DNA of 64,000 bases from positions 2,197,001 to 2,261,000 of the forward strand of contig WPIO01000003.1 in assembly GCA_009760855.2 (NCBI GenBank), in the 5' to 3' direction. Under the pieces are notes generated by a model. That model did no database searches, was not told the origin of the DNA, and was given only the letters and a program-made list of their open reading frames with translations. Shown here piece after piece: positions 47,201 through 59,200 of the stretch (position 1 is its first letter; the number at the start of each line of letters is the position of its first letter). A program made the translations under genes and the position numbers. Origin of the DNA: Cristatella mucedo. Taxonomy: Eukaryota > Bryozoa > Phylactolaemata > Cristatellidae.

Positions 47201-50200
47201 CCATGTTATTCATTTTGTTTGTTTTTCAAGCATGATTTTACTTACCATTCAATTGCATTTCCCTTTGCAGCAAATGTAAAGCGCCTAGAAAGAGACTGAG
47301 TTCTCTGGGGCGCTTTATCAAGTGCATTATTATTATTATTATTATTAGCTCAAGCAATCGGCAAAAAGCAGTGCCCTCCTGTGCCCAGAAGGCTTGTTAG
47401 TCCATACTGAGGAGAGTGGTGTTGCTGTTTGACTTGTTTGGCTACTTGTGACATGGTTGTCGTTTTTGCTGCTTCTGTCATCACTGCCAAAGTATCCCCT
47501 CGATGAGCTAACTCTTGCTGTTTCAGTCTGAGGTTTCCCAGCCATGCCTGCAGCAAGCTGTGCACTCTGTAATAATGCTAATAATAATAATGCTTGATCT
47601 TAGCAACCGTGTCGTATTTGTTCGGTGCTCGGTGGCGAGCTCGGCAAGCCTAATTCGATGTGTGATACATTTTTGAGTGCAGGTGCTGCAACTCGTGTGA
47701 AGACGTGCGGGATGCGTATCGTCGAAAAGGTTGGGCTTTTGCCGACATCGAAAATATAGAGCAGTGTAAGCGAGGTGGCCTTGTCGACAAGCTGAGGACC
47801 GCCGCCAACGAGGGCTGCCGCGTCTATGGTCACCTGCTTGTCAACAAAGTCGGCGGCAACTTTCACCTGGCCCCTGGCAAGAGCTTCCAGCAGCATCATG
47901 TCCACGGTCAGTAACCTACAAGTGGCCGTCAGGCAGGCTGCATGCCTGCCTGCCTGATTGCCCGTCCGCCCTCTCTCATGCCGTTGAGACATGAGGCCGA
48001 CCGGTGCACCACGTGCCTGCTACCGCGAGCCGGTCTGCCGTGGTGCACTTGCTGCTCTGAGCATAGCCGTACATTATCCTGACTCGTTCACATGTAGAGC
48101 ATGTGGGCAAAGGATCAGGCAAGTATGGCTGATTTCACCACGCTGCCACCATCTTTGCCGTCGCCATCATCTTTCGGGTTGCTGACGTTCTGTGGTTGAG
48201 ATTTGTTGCATACAGTTGCACTGTTGCGGTAGCCTTTCAGTTCGGTGGTTGTTAAGCAAAATGCATTGCCCTAGTTGGTTTCCCGGATATGGCAGCTCCT
48301 GGGACCGAGCATTTTGCAGTGTACTCATTCCTGTCTCCAAATTGGTAAGCAGGCGTCGCCACGTTGTTAATTATGCATAATGTCCATCTGTGCCTATTTT
48401 GTTGCAGTTCACGACATGCAATCCTTCCAGGGAATGCAAGTAAGTTGGCACTTTCCACCAGCTTTCCGCACATACTCTCCTCCCCATCCATCTGCTTATG
48501 GTAATGGAGATCCCTGGTTTCCATTTTATCAGGTGTACGTAGCTCCCCGACTTGTACGGCTCTGTCTCCAGTCCTACTGTCTGTGCCTTTTAGTTCAACA
48601 CGTCTCATGTCATTAAGCACGTATCCTTCGGCGAGGACTACCCCGGCATTATCAACCCGCTTGACGGGTCCTCCCAGCAGTCTAACGAAGGTGAGGCTTG
48701 AGCTATTGTTTGGGCTGATTACTCAAAGGAACTGGCTTGCTCGAAGATTTCGTTGTCAAGAGTTTTCTGAGCCGTGGCAAGGCGCCCCAATGTCAGAGAT
48801 CACGTGCTCATCCCTCTCCTGCCCGAAGCTGACAGAAGGGCTCATTTTTTTTGACTCTGTCCAGCTATGCGATATCATGCTGCTGGTGTTTAGCAGCAAG
48901 GCGTGGATACGGCTACTACCGGTTAGCCACTTTTTCAGTATCGGTCGAACAAATGGGCTTTCGGAAGCGCCTTGTGATAATAATAATAATAATAATAATA
49001 ATAGTGCACTTGATAAAGCGCCCCAGAGAACTCAGTCTCTTTCTAGGCGCTTTACATTTGCTGCAAAGGGAAATGCAATTGAATGGTAAGTAAAATCATG
49101 CTTGAAAAACAAACAAAATGAATAACATGGTTAGGGGTGACATGCACAGGGTCAGCATGCAAATGTGGTTAGTGGCAGCATGCACAGTGTCAGCACACAT
49201 ACGCACGTGAAGGACGAATCACAGGGACCCACTAAATGCTGTCCTAAATAGGTGTGTTTTTAAGTTCCTTTTAAATGTGGTCAGGTCAGGGGATGTTCTG
49301 ACGCAAGTCGGGAGGGAGTTCCAGGCTTTGGGAGCATATGAACTAAATGCACGGTACTAAAGGATTTGAGGTTTGTACGAGGTATTTCTAGACTGTTGGA
49401 TTCCGAAAAGCAGGTGGTACGATGCTTGGCCTGATGGGAGAGTATATCTGAGAGATAGGCTGGAGCCATAGAATGAAGGGACCTAAAAGTGAGCGACAAA
49501 ACCTTTGAAGTCAATCCGTTGCTTGACTGGTAGCCAGAGCAGGTCGGCGAGAAGTGGAGTAATGTGGCAACTGCTATGCTCACGACAGACAAGCCTAGCT
49601 GCAGAGTTTTGCACCAGCTGCAATCGCCTGATCGCACATGCTGGGAGGCCAGTAAGCAGTGAGTTGCAGAAGTCGAGACGAGATGTCACGAATGCATGGA
49701 CCAACTAAGACGTGGTATCCTTAGCTAAACAAGCCCGAATCTTAGCAATATTATGAAGCTGAAAAGCACTGGTGGCCTCAGTGGTGGTCCATGTATGTCC
49801 AATTTATGGCGAACAGCGCGATTGTTCAATGGATCTGCCTAGTCACTGTAGTTTAGGGTCCTTAATTTTTTTTCAGCATCTACATCTGCTGTCTGAAATA
49901 TTTACTCCCGAGTCTTTCCCTCCTTGTGACTTAGGTCGTTTTGCCTTTGTCTCTTACCCAACCTCAGATCCCCTGGAGACTCTTGGTTTTGTTATGTATG
50001 TGTTATTATTTTAATTATTATTATTATTGCTATTCTGCAGGGGCAGTACTGGGTGCAAAATTAGGATTAGGGACCTTCCCTGCATGGTATCGCATGCCAT
50101 CTGTCAGTGATATCACAAGGCTGCGACCACTTGTGTAGACCAGAGACTAGAGTTTCCTCCAGCTCCTTCAAAGCATGCGCTGCCTTTCGCACGCACACCT

Positions 50201-53200
50201 TGGAAAGTTTTGAAAGCAAGTCCTACCGTCTGGCCGGCGTAGTAAGTACATCTGTCCTCAAGAGGCTAGAAGCAAGCTAGTGTAGCTTTCTTCAGTCATC
50301 AGCTATTAGGATCGGGTGGGTGGGGCCTGAAGAGGACAGGCAATGACCAATCGGCACGGTCTGCACTTAACTCTCGGTGTTCCAGAGGAGAGAGTTTGCT
50401 AAATGTCAGATGCACTTCGAAGATACAGTCTTGTGCAGCTGTTCTTAACCTTTACTTGAGAGAGTTTGCTAGTGCCCTAGCTTCGCCCTAGTGGCTCAAT
50501 GCTGAGGGCCAGGTTTGGCCACGTGACTGTTTAGCTTTGCAAAGCGATTCATCGACTTCACTTGGCACACATGCGTGTGTGCTAGATAGGCAGGGCGGAC
50601 TTACATAGGAAGGCAGCGCAGCACTGACTCTGCTGCCTACGTACTTAATAATAATAATACTAATGATAATTCACTTGATAAAGCGCCCTCAGAGAACTCA
50701 ATCTCTTTCTAGGCGCTTTACATTTGCTGCAAAGGGAAACGCGATTGAATGGTGAGTAATATCATGCTTGATAAACAACACGAATAACATGGTTAGGGGT
50801 GACATGCACAGGGTCAGCATGCAAGTGTGATTAGTGGCAGGCATGCACAGTGTCGGCACGCATAAGCAAATGAAAGACGAATCACAGGGACCCACTAAAT
50901 GCTGTCCTAAATAGGTGTTTCTAAGTTCTTTTTAAATGTGGTCAAGTCAGGGGATGTTCTGACGCAAGTTGGGAGGGATTTCCAGGCTTTGGGAGCATAC
51001 GAAGTAAATGCACTGTCTCCAAAGGATTTGAGGGGTATTGGTAGACTGTTGGATTCCGAAAAAAGGGTGGTACGATGCTTGGCCTGATGGGGGGAGTAGA
51101 TCTGAGAGATAGGCTGGAGCCAAAGAATGAAGTGACCTAAAAGTGAGCGACAAAACCTTGAAGTCAATCCGTTACTTGACTGGTAGCCAGTGCAGGTCGG
51201 CAAGAAGTGGTTTGATGTGGCACCTGCGACTCTCACGACAGAAAAGCCTAGCTGCACAGTTTTGCACCAGCTGCAATCGCCTGATCGCATATGCTGGTAG
51301 GCCAGTAAGCAGTGAGTTGCAGAAGTCGAGACAGGATGTCACGAATGCATGGACCAACTTGGACGTGGTATCCTTATCTAAACAATCCCGAATTTTAGCA
51401 CTGTTATGTAGCTGAAAGAAGGCAGACTTGACTGTGGAGCTGATGTGGTCGTCTAACGAGAGGTCACTTTGGAACATGACACCTAGATTTCGAGCTGATT
51501 CAACACGAGACATGCTGGCAGAGCCAATTTTGAGGGTCAGCCTTTCCAATTTGTGAATCACACTGGGTTTGCCCATAACTAGTAAGTTAGTTTTATCATC
51601 ATTTAGTTTTAGAAAATTTGTTGCCATCTATGTGCGGATGTCATCAGTACATGCTGCAAGTGAGTTGAGAGAATTCGAGGTGCTCAAAGGCTGGGAGGGA
51701 TCAAATCAAAGGTACAACTGAGTGTCATCTGCATAGAAGTGAAAGCCTTGATTGTGCTTGGCAATCACATCAGCAAGAGGGAGAGTATAAACCGTGAAAA
51801 GAACCGGACCTAGCACGGAGCCCTGAAGTACCCCATATTTCAGAGGTACCTTGGATGATCTTTGTCCATTCACGTGAATACTTGGGACTCTCCCACTGAG
51901 GTAGGACCTGAAGCATTGCAGAGCAGTGCCAGTGATGCCCAGGCGAGATGAGAGGCACTCTAGAAGAACTTCGAGATCGACAGTATCAAAAGCTGCAGAA
52001 AGATGGAGCAAAACAAGCAGAGACACTCTACCTATGTCTGCATTCCTAAGTAGGTCGTTGTACACCCTAAGCAATCTGACTCTGTGGAGTGATTAGCTCT
52101 AAAGCCAGACTGGAACTTACTAGCAAGGTTTGAAGTTTCAATATATGAGTTCAGCTGGTGTGCCACGGCCCGTTCCAGTGTCTTTGATAGGAATGGTAGA
52201 AGGGAGACTGGGTGGCAGTTGTTCAAGTTCTCTTGGTCTAGTGTAGCTTTCTTGAGAAATGGTCTGACTACAGCTTTTTGGAAAGGTGCTGGGACATGAC
52301 CTGAGGCTAATGACATATTGATGATGTTAGTTATGCATGGCAGCAGCAGATCAATGCAACGTAGGAGCAGGACAGTAGGAATAGAGTCCTGAGGACTTGT
52401 TGTCTTCTCTGATTTGGATATGAACTTCAGGACGAGATATCTAGTGACCAGCTTAAATGTAGACATTGAGGTGCAGCCAGGAATCGGGAACAGCATTCTA
52501 GGGGGGATGCTGTCATCGCACGGACAGACTCCCTGATCTTGTCTATCTTCTGCACAAAGAATCGAGAGAAGTGATCGGCTAGATCTTCACAAGGATCATC
52601 AGGTAAGGAGCTAATCTGGGATCGATTGAGGAGATGGTTAATCGTCGACATCAGCATTTTTGGATTGTGCATCTGTGATTCTACAATGTTTCTATAGAAG
52701 CTAGACTTGGCCTTTGCTAGGATCGATTGGTACGACCTACAGTAGTCTTCATGTGCCTGTCGATGGACAGTTGGTCCTGATCTTGTGTACGCTTTTTCAA
52801 GCTTTCGCTTAGTAGACCTGGCTAGTTTAATTAATGTCTGTGATAAACCATAGGCCATCTGGGCGAGGGCGCACAGTGCGCTTAGTCAGAGGTGCAAACT
52901 CGTCGAGCGTGTCAGCTAGTGTTGTGTTGTAGCTATCAACCAATAATGACAGATCGGAGGGAGGACTGAGAAGCAGAGGCGAAGCAGATATTCTCGCACG
53001 GAGAGCATCGATATCAAGGGTCTTGAGGTTTTGCGATTCACAGGTTATTTTAGAGGAGGAGGTGGGCACACACTGTAGATTGAATGAGATCTGCACGTTG
53101 CCCGATAAACAGGATTTGGTAATAATTGGTGATGACAAAGTGCAGTTGTATGAGAAAATCTGGTCGAGTGTGTGACCCTTGATGTGAGTAGGCCATGTAC

Positions 53201-56200
53201 ATGAGCCACAAGAGACAATGAGTCGGTCAATACGCGAAGTTCAGTGCTGAAGGCGTCAGATAAGTTATCAAAGTGAACGTTGAAATCACTCATAAGGAGG
53301 AAGGATCGATTTCTTGCACACAGAATCGAAATGAGATCAGATAAATCCGAGATAAAGAAGGATTTGGTAACTGGTGGGCGATAGACTACTGCCACTATCG
53401 GTAGCTTCTTTTCGGGTGAGACCAAGACAATTGATTGAAAAGACTGTTTCGAAGGTACTTCAAATGGCTTGAAGTTGAATTTCGAGCGCACGATAACAGC
53501 TACCCTACCTCCAGTTTTGATTGATCTAGGTGTGTGAAAGAATGAGAAACCAGTCGGCGTCGCCCCTTTAATTGTCGGACAGTTGATCGATTTTAACCAA
53601 GTTTCAGTTAGGGCGAGCAGGTCGATACCATTTTCAGAAATAAGGTCACTTATTACCAGAGGTTTATTGCACATTGAGCAAGGATTCCAAAGGCAAGCGT
53701 TAAGTCTGCCCGATGGAGTTATAACTTGCCTGATGACCACTAAGTTAGAGAAATTCACAGTGACACATGTGGGGGAGCGTGCTGAGCGGTTCGAGACAGT
53801 GCTAGGAATACCAAACGAGCGGGTACTCAGCTCGAAGTGTCCCACGAACGGCATCTGAGCTGGCAGTTCCGGCCACCTCGGCGGCTCCGGGGCGCTTTTC
53901 TTTTGTTAATGCATAGTTCACGAACTTAGCAACAGCATTAATATCTAGGAAGGCATATGATCTACGATGACGGAGCGACAACAGCTGCCGACGATCATAA
54001 GTAACATGCAGGTGACTATCCACCGGCGTCGCTAAGGCAGCCGCCGGCATCGGAGACCCAGTAGCTAAAGCGATAAGCGTTTAGATAGCCATAGGCACGT
54101 AGTTTCTTACGCGCTACTGTTAAATAACAATCAGAATAACTTTAAACAGGTCTTAGCTGTATTCCGTTTGCCGAGCTGGTTTGGTCCAGCGGTTAAGGTG
54201 CTCGCCCCGACCGAGGTATGGCTGAGGTCGTGGGCTAGAGTCCCGAGGCATATGTGAAGCGCCTGAATAGAGTTTAAGTTCTCTTGGGGCGCTATATAAA
54301 TGAATTATTCAATTATTTATTATCGTTTCCGTATACGATTATCACAAGAACTTTGGTTTTCGGAAGAATTCTGCAACGAACACGAATGCACACGAGAGCC
54401 CTCTATGTCAGGAGGCGGGAACACTTAGCAGGTGAGCTTTTCTGTATGTAGAGCGCAGTGCACCCACTGCGAACTCGGATTTAACATGGCACTGCTGTGG
54501 CACTGCTCATCTCTTTAGCAGACTCTGATCTGGTCACCCCCTGCAAGCCTTTCTTAGCAGTATAGGTGTAAGCCTAGCCACTTGCAAACAAGATGGTTGA
54601 ACTGTCGTACCGTGAACGCTGCTGCATTCACTTGGCAAGCCAAGCTGATGCGTTGGATGCTGCTGCATGCACGTTTGTTGGAGTATTAGCAAGTGCGTGC
54701 TGGCTAATTGATGATGTGTCAGCTTCTATTGATCTATCATTCTTTTAGCTTCCGTGATGTACTCCTATTATATCAAGATCGTCCCAACGCTGTACAGCAA
54801 AATCGATGGCCAGGTATGTCGCACTGAGGAAGTGCACATTTTTTTGTTATTAGTTATAGGCTTGTACTTGTCTTTACAAAGCCTATCAATTCTGTGTACC
54901 TCTAAATTTTTACATCTGTTATGAATATATGCATTCTCGTGGAAGACATGGCAGTTCATATTGTTATTACCGATGCATGTTTGTTTCTTTATTTCTATAT
55001 TGTATAGATGTCTATAAGTTGGCTTCAGTAATTTAGCTTGCACCTTTCTATTCTTAGGTTAGCCAAACGAACCATTTAAACCTTTCTTTCATTTGAACCT
55101 TTACTGTGTAGAGATTCCACCTTTGCCTCCAACTGTAGAACAGATTTTTGGTGCTGACTGGTCTAGCCAATCCATTTCCATGCTTATGCTATTGCAGTTA
55201 TGCTGTTTGCATTATTATTTTTTTCTCAAATGAATTTGTTCTTTTAATTTTTTTGATGGCTTGTTTGAGAAAACGACAATCAAGAGTCTATGGATTGAAC
55301 TTATATTGTGAACTGGCCTTTGTGGCTACTTAGGCCGATCAGTACTAACTTTAGTTACATTAAGCTGTCGCATCACGTGACTACTTCATGTATCCTCATG
55401 CTGATCTTATGCAATTACGCTCAGCCTTGCTTTACTCAAGACTTACCATTCACCGTTGAGTCAATACTCAGAACTTACACACGTAGTTAGCTATTTCGGC
55501 AGCGAGTAGCATTACAGTGAATTGCTGTTATGCTTATAGATAAAAAGATTATTTCATTTGTATAGGACCTTAAGAGAACTTTATTTCTATCCAGGGGTTA
55601 ATATATGCTGCTGGGTTTGAGCCCGTGACCATTATCGTTAAGTGTGGATGTCGAAAAAATACAGAACATTTTTTAATTTGTCCAGCAATTGAATATCTGT
55701 TTAGGTTACCATTAATTAACAGACACGTAAAAATGGGAAGTAAACCGGAAGCAACCCACCTGCTCTCTTTACAGCATATGTACAGTTCCTAGAAAGAGAT
55801 TGAGTTCTCCCAGTGTTCTATACAAATGTATTATTATTTTATACCTATGAATAGAAATTTACCACTCCCGTAATTAAATGCGACTTGTCGCCCAACTTGT
55901 TGAATCTTGGTACGTAAAGGTACATAATGATATAATAATGATACACTTGATAAAGAAACCCCAGATAACTCAATCTCTTTCTAGGCGCTGCACATTTGCT
56001 GCAAAGGAAACACGATCGAATGGTGACTGGTATCATTCTTGATAAACAGCATGAATAACATTGTTAGGGGTGACATGTCAGGGTCAGCATGCAAGTGTGG
56101 TTAGTGGCAGCATGCAGAAGTCTCAGCTTGCATAAGCATGTTTGCAGCTTGTTGAGGTACATGCTTGCTACTTTTAAACAGCTTTGCTTCCAATGTAACT

Positions 56201-59200
56201 TTGTGCCTTACAAAGTCTTTAATTATTGCAATGCTTCATGGATCAACAGGAAATTTGAGATGTGAGTTCACGTCTGCTTGTAAGGCACTACAGTTAGTTT
56301 ATTTCTGATTTCGGTTTGAATGAGTATTGCTATACATGTCCATTATTGCAGAAAATACAGCATAGTCATCTTATCCTTGTAATTAGTAATGGTCAAAACT
56401 TTCGATCCCATTTCTAGCAGTTGTATCTATTGGCAGCTACCCTATGCAAATATTCGATTGTTGGACACAACTTTTCTGTATCTTCTCGACATTTACCATT
56501 AAAAGCAAACAACTTTAACGAGTAATATTAGCTGATTTAACAGCCTTATTTGTAAAGCAGCAGAAGACCCCAAACGGCTACCACCATCACCATTTGCAGT
56601 TGGCCATAAAGGTTCGCTCACTACAGGATTCGAATTCACGACCTCCGTCGAGAAGAGCAAGCACCTTACCTCCTGAGCTATCACGAACCTTATCACTGGC
56701 CCAGACCAGTAGGGTTGATGATCTGCCCCGATACCCACCCAGCTTATATTGAAAGTCATCCGACACTGTCTACTCATTTGATTTTGATTAGAATTAATTT
56801 TTGTTATTGTAATGCTATCGGTTCGTCGGCATAGCTGGATTAACATGTGCATTCTTCATGTAAATTCGAATTTTTGGGAAATCGTGTGACTGAGAATCGC
56901 TCAATTTATTCCCCTCTTCAGAAAAACCGTGCATTCATACCATCATATGGTAATGGGCCGGCTTCTTAATTCTCAGCCTCAAGCCTTAGGAGCAGAAGAT
57001 TAGATGCTGACAAGTTTTTACGAGATAAATTCTGCAGATATCGATTGTGAAGCACAAGATAAGCACCCAAGAATGAGCTCACGTTCATCCTAGTTGAAGC
57101 TGGAAGAATTGGGTGACTAGTTGCTCATTGCCTTGCCACCATTGCCAGAGCTTGCAAATGTGCTAGAGGATCCGGCCGAGAATCGGCTGTTGTTGGTGGC
57201 TTTGTTTTGATGAACCTGATTTTCGCGGCTCCTCTTTATGCTCAGCGGTGTACTCGTGAAATTCCTCCGAAGCTGCTCGCGGTAAGCCGTTCTTGCCAGT
57301 TGCCATCTTATTTCAGACTGTATACAGTAATCAGTTCTCAGTCACAAAGCACGTGAAAGCTGTTGGCAGTGGCACGGGAGAGCAAGGGCTGCCCGGTGCC
57401 TTTTTCATCTACGAATTGTCACCGATGATGGTCAAGTACTCAGAGCGGCACAAGTAAGTGTCTGCTTGGCAGCTGTCGACTGATGTGCTCTGCCTAGCGT
57501 TGCCCCGAGGTCCGAGCTCATTTTCCAGAAATATATTCATAGAGTTTCCTGGGTTGAAAGAGCGTGTCCACTACCTAATAGCTGCTGAACTGATAAGTGG
57601 AGCGTCTGGGAGTGTGAGCCCTCACTGCTCACTAATACCGTCGAAGGGGCCCCTTATTGTCCATACTAAGATGCGAAGCAAATGCCCATCTATGCATTTC
57701 ATTTTTATTTGTGTAGCGCCCTAGGAGAACTTGGTCTCCCTGTAGGCGCTTTGTCTGCGAACCTGGTTGCTAAAGACAGCCACCTTATCCCTGTGGCCAA
57801 CCAGGGTTGACTGTGCTCTTCTTAAACCACAAACCTGTCGTAAAAAGTCACCTCGTTTGCCACGTTTTGTATGTACCTTGACATTGTAGCTACTGTCTTC
57901 TCATGGCAATTGTCGTCTGAGCTGCCGAATGAATTACAACGGCCTGGTGATCATGTCTGGAATGTGAACAAAAATCGACGATCTAATAGTGAAGGTTTTC
58001 ATCCACAAGACTCCTGCGTCATAGCCTTTTGAGTATTTATGGAACTCTTCCAAGCACGCTAGCATGCGTTAGTTGATATTTGGGTCGGTACAGTTCACTT
58101 CGGTGAGCAGAAATTTACCTTGAACACTGCCTCATAATCTTTTGTATGCAATATAAGCAGCAATTTAATTAAAGCCTGGGCTTGATAGCCATGTGTTGAA
58201 TGCTGAAGGAAGAGAAGTCTTGATTGCCCAATACAATTGCAATCAAGTCCGCTGGTTTTTACCCACTCCCAGCAACGTGGTCGACCCGAATCTGTCGTTG
58301 GTCTTTCAGGCTAAAAATCTCCGAGCCGCAGGGCGAAAGAGCTTCTCACGACGCGTAGCAGTATTTAATAAGCTCTCAGAAGTAAGTACAACAGCAGTAC
58401 AGACTTTCTTAGACGGCTGAGCCGTGATAGCCCAAGAGGTAAGGTGCTCGCTCTTCACGACCGAGGTCTTGGGCTCGAATCATGCAAGGGGTGGTCCTGT
58501 ATTGCCAAATGCAAGCGATGCTGATTGATGTCAAGGCTCTTCAGCCGTTATACAAACGAGGCTGTTAAATCAGCTAATAGGTGTAGGTCGGTTTTTTGGC
58601 AACTAGTCCAAGTTTTGTTAGTGATGAAGCGCCTGCTTTTGTCTGGGTATCGTAGCCACCAGTAATGTCGACTCCACAACATTCGAAGCCGCTAGAAAAG
58701 AGCGTCCACTGGGATTTATGGATTGGGATTGCTACTTAGTCGTTGGCCTAAGTCGTTTCTATGAGGTTTTAATGGGGCAACTGATTGGGCCAATCAATGA
58801 CGGTAGTAGACGAGTAATGAAACGAGTTTCTGACCCGATTCACAGTATGGTTTAGGTCATTATCCTGCTGAGTCATAAGTTTATTTTCTCAAAGAATTAT
58901 GGCTGAAGAAAATTCCCACGTTCTGAAGCAATTCGATGTACTACTTCAGGCCCACAATTCCAGGAATGAGATGCTGTGACCAGATGTTGGCACGAAAACT
59001 CCTCTCATATTTTCTTCCGCTGCTGAAGAGGTGGCGTTTTTTATTCCAAAAGAGCTGACATGAGCTCTTGCCGTTCCAATAGAGCCATCACCAGCCTTTT
59101 ATCATGAGCTGACCGTCGTTGCTCAGCCCATCACAGCCTACTTGCTTCCCACAGTTTTACTCAGCTTTAATCTGCTTTCTACCCCAGCTGGCGAAACATG

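Noticed and set aside
54174..54250. tRNA gene
   Set aside because: It is the tRNA-like head of SINE-A, repeated at 8761, 11647 and 31583 with no acceptor stem.
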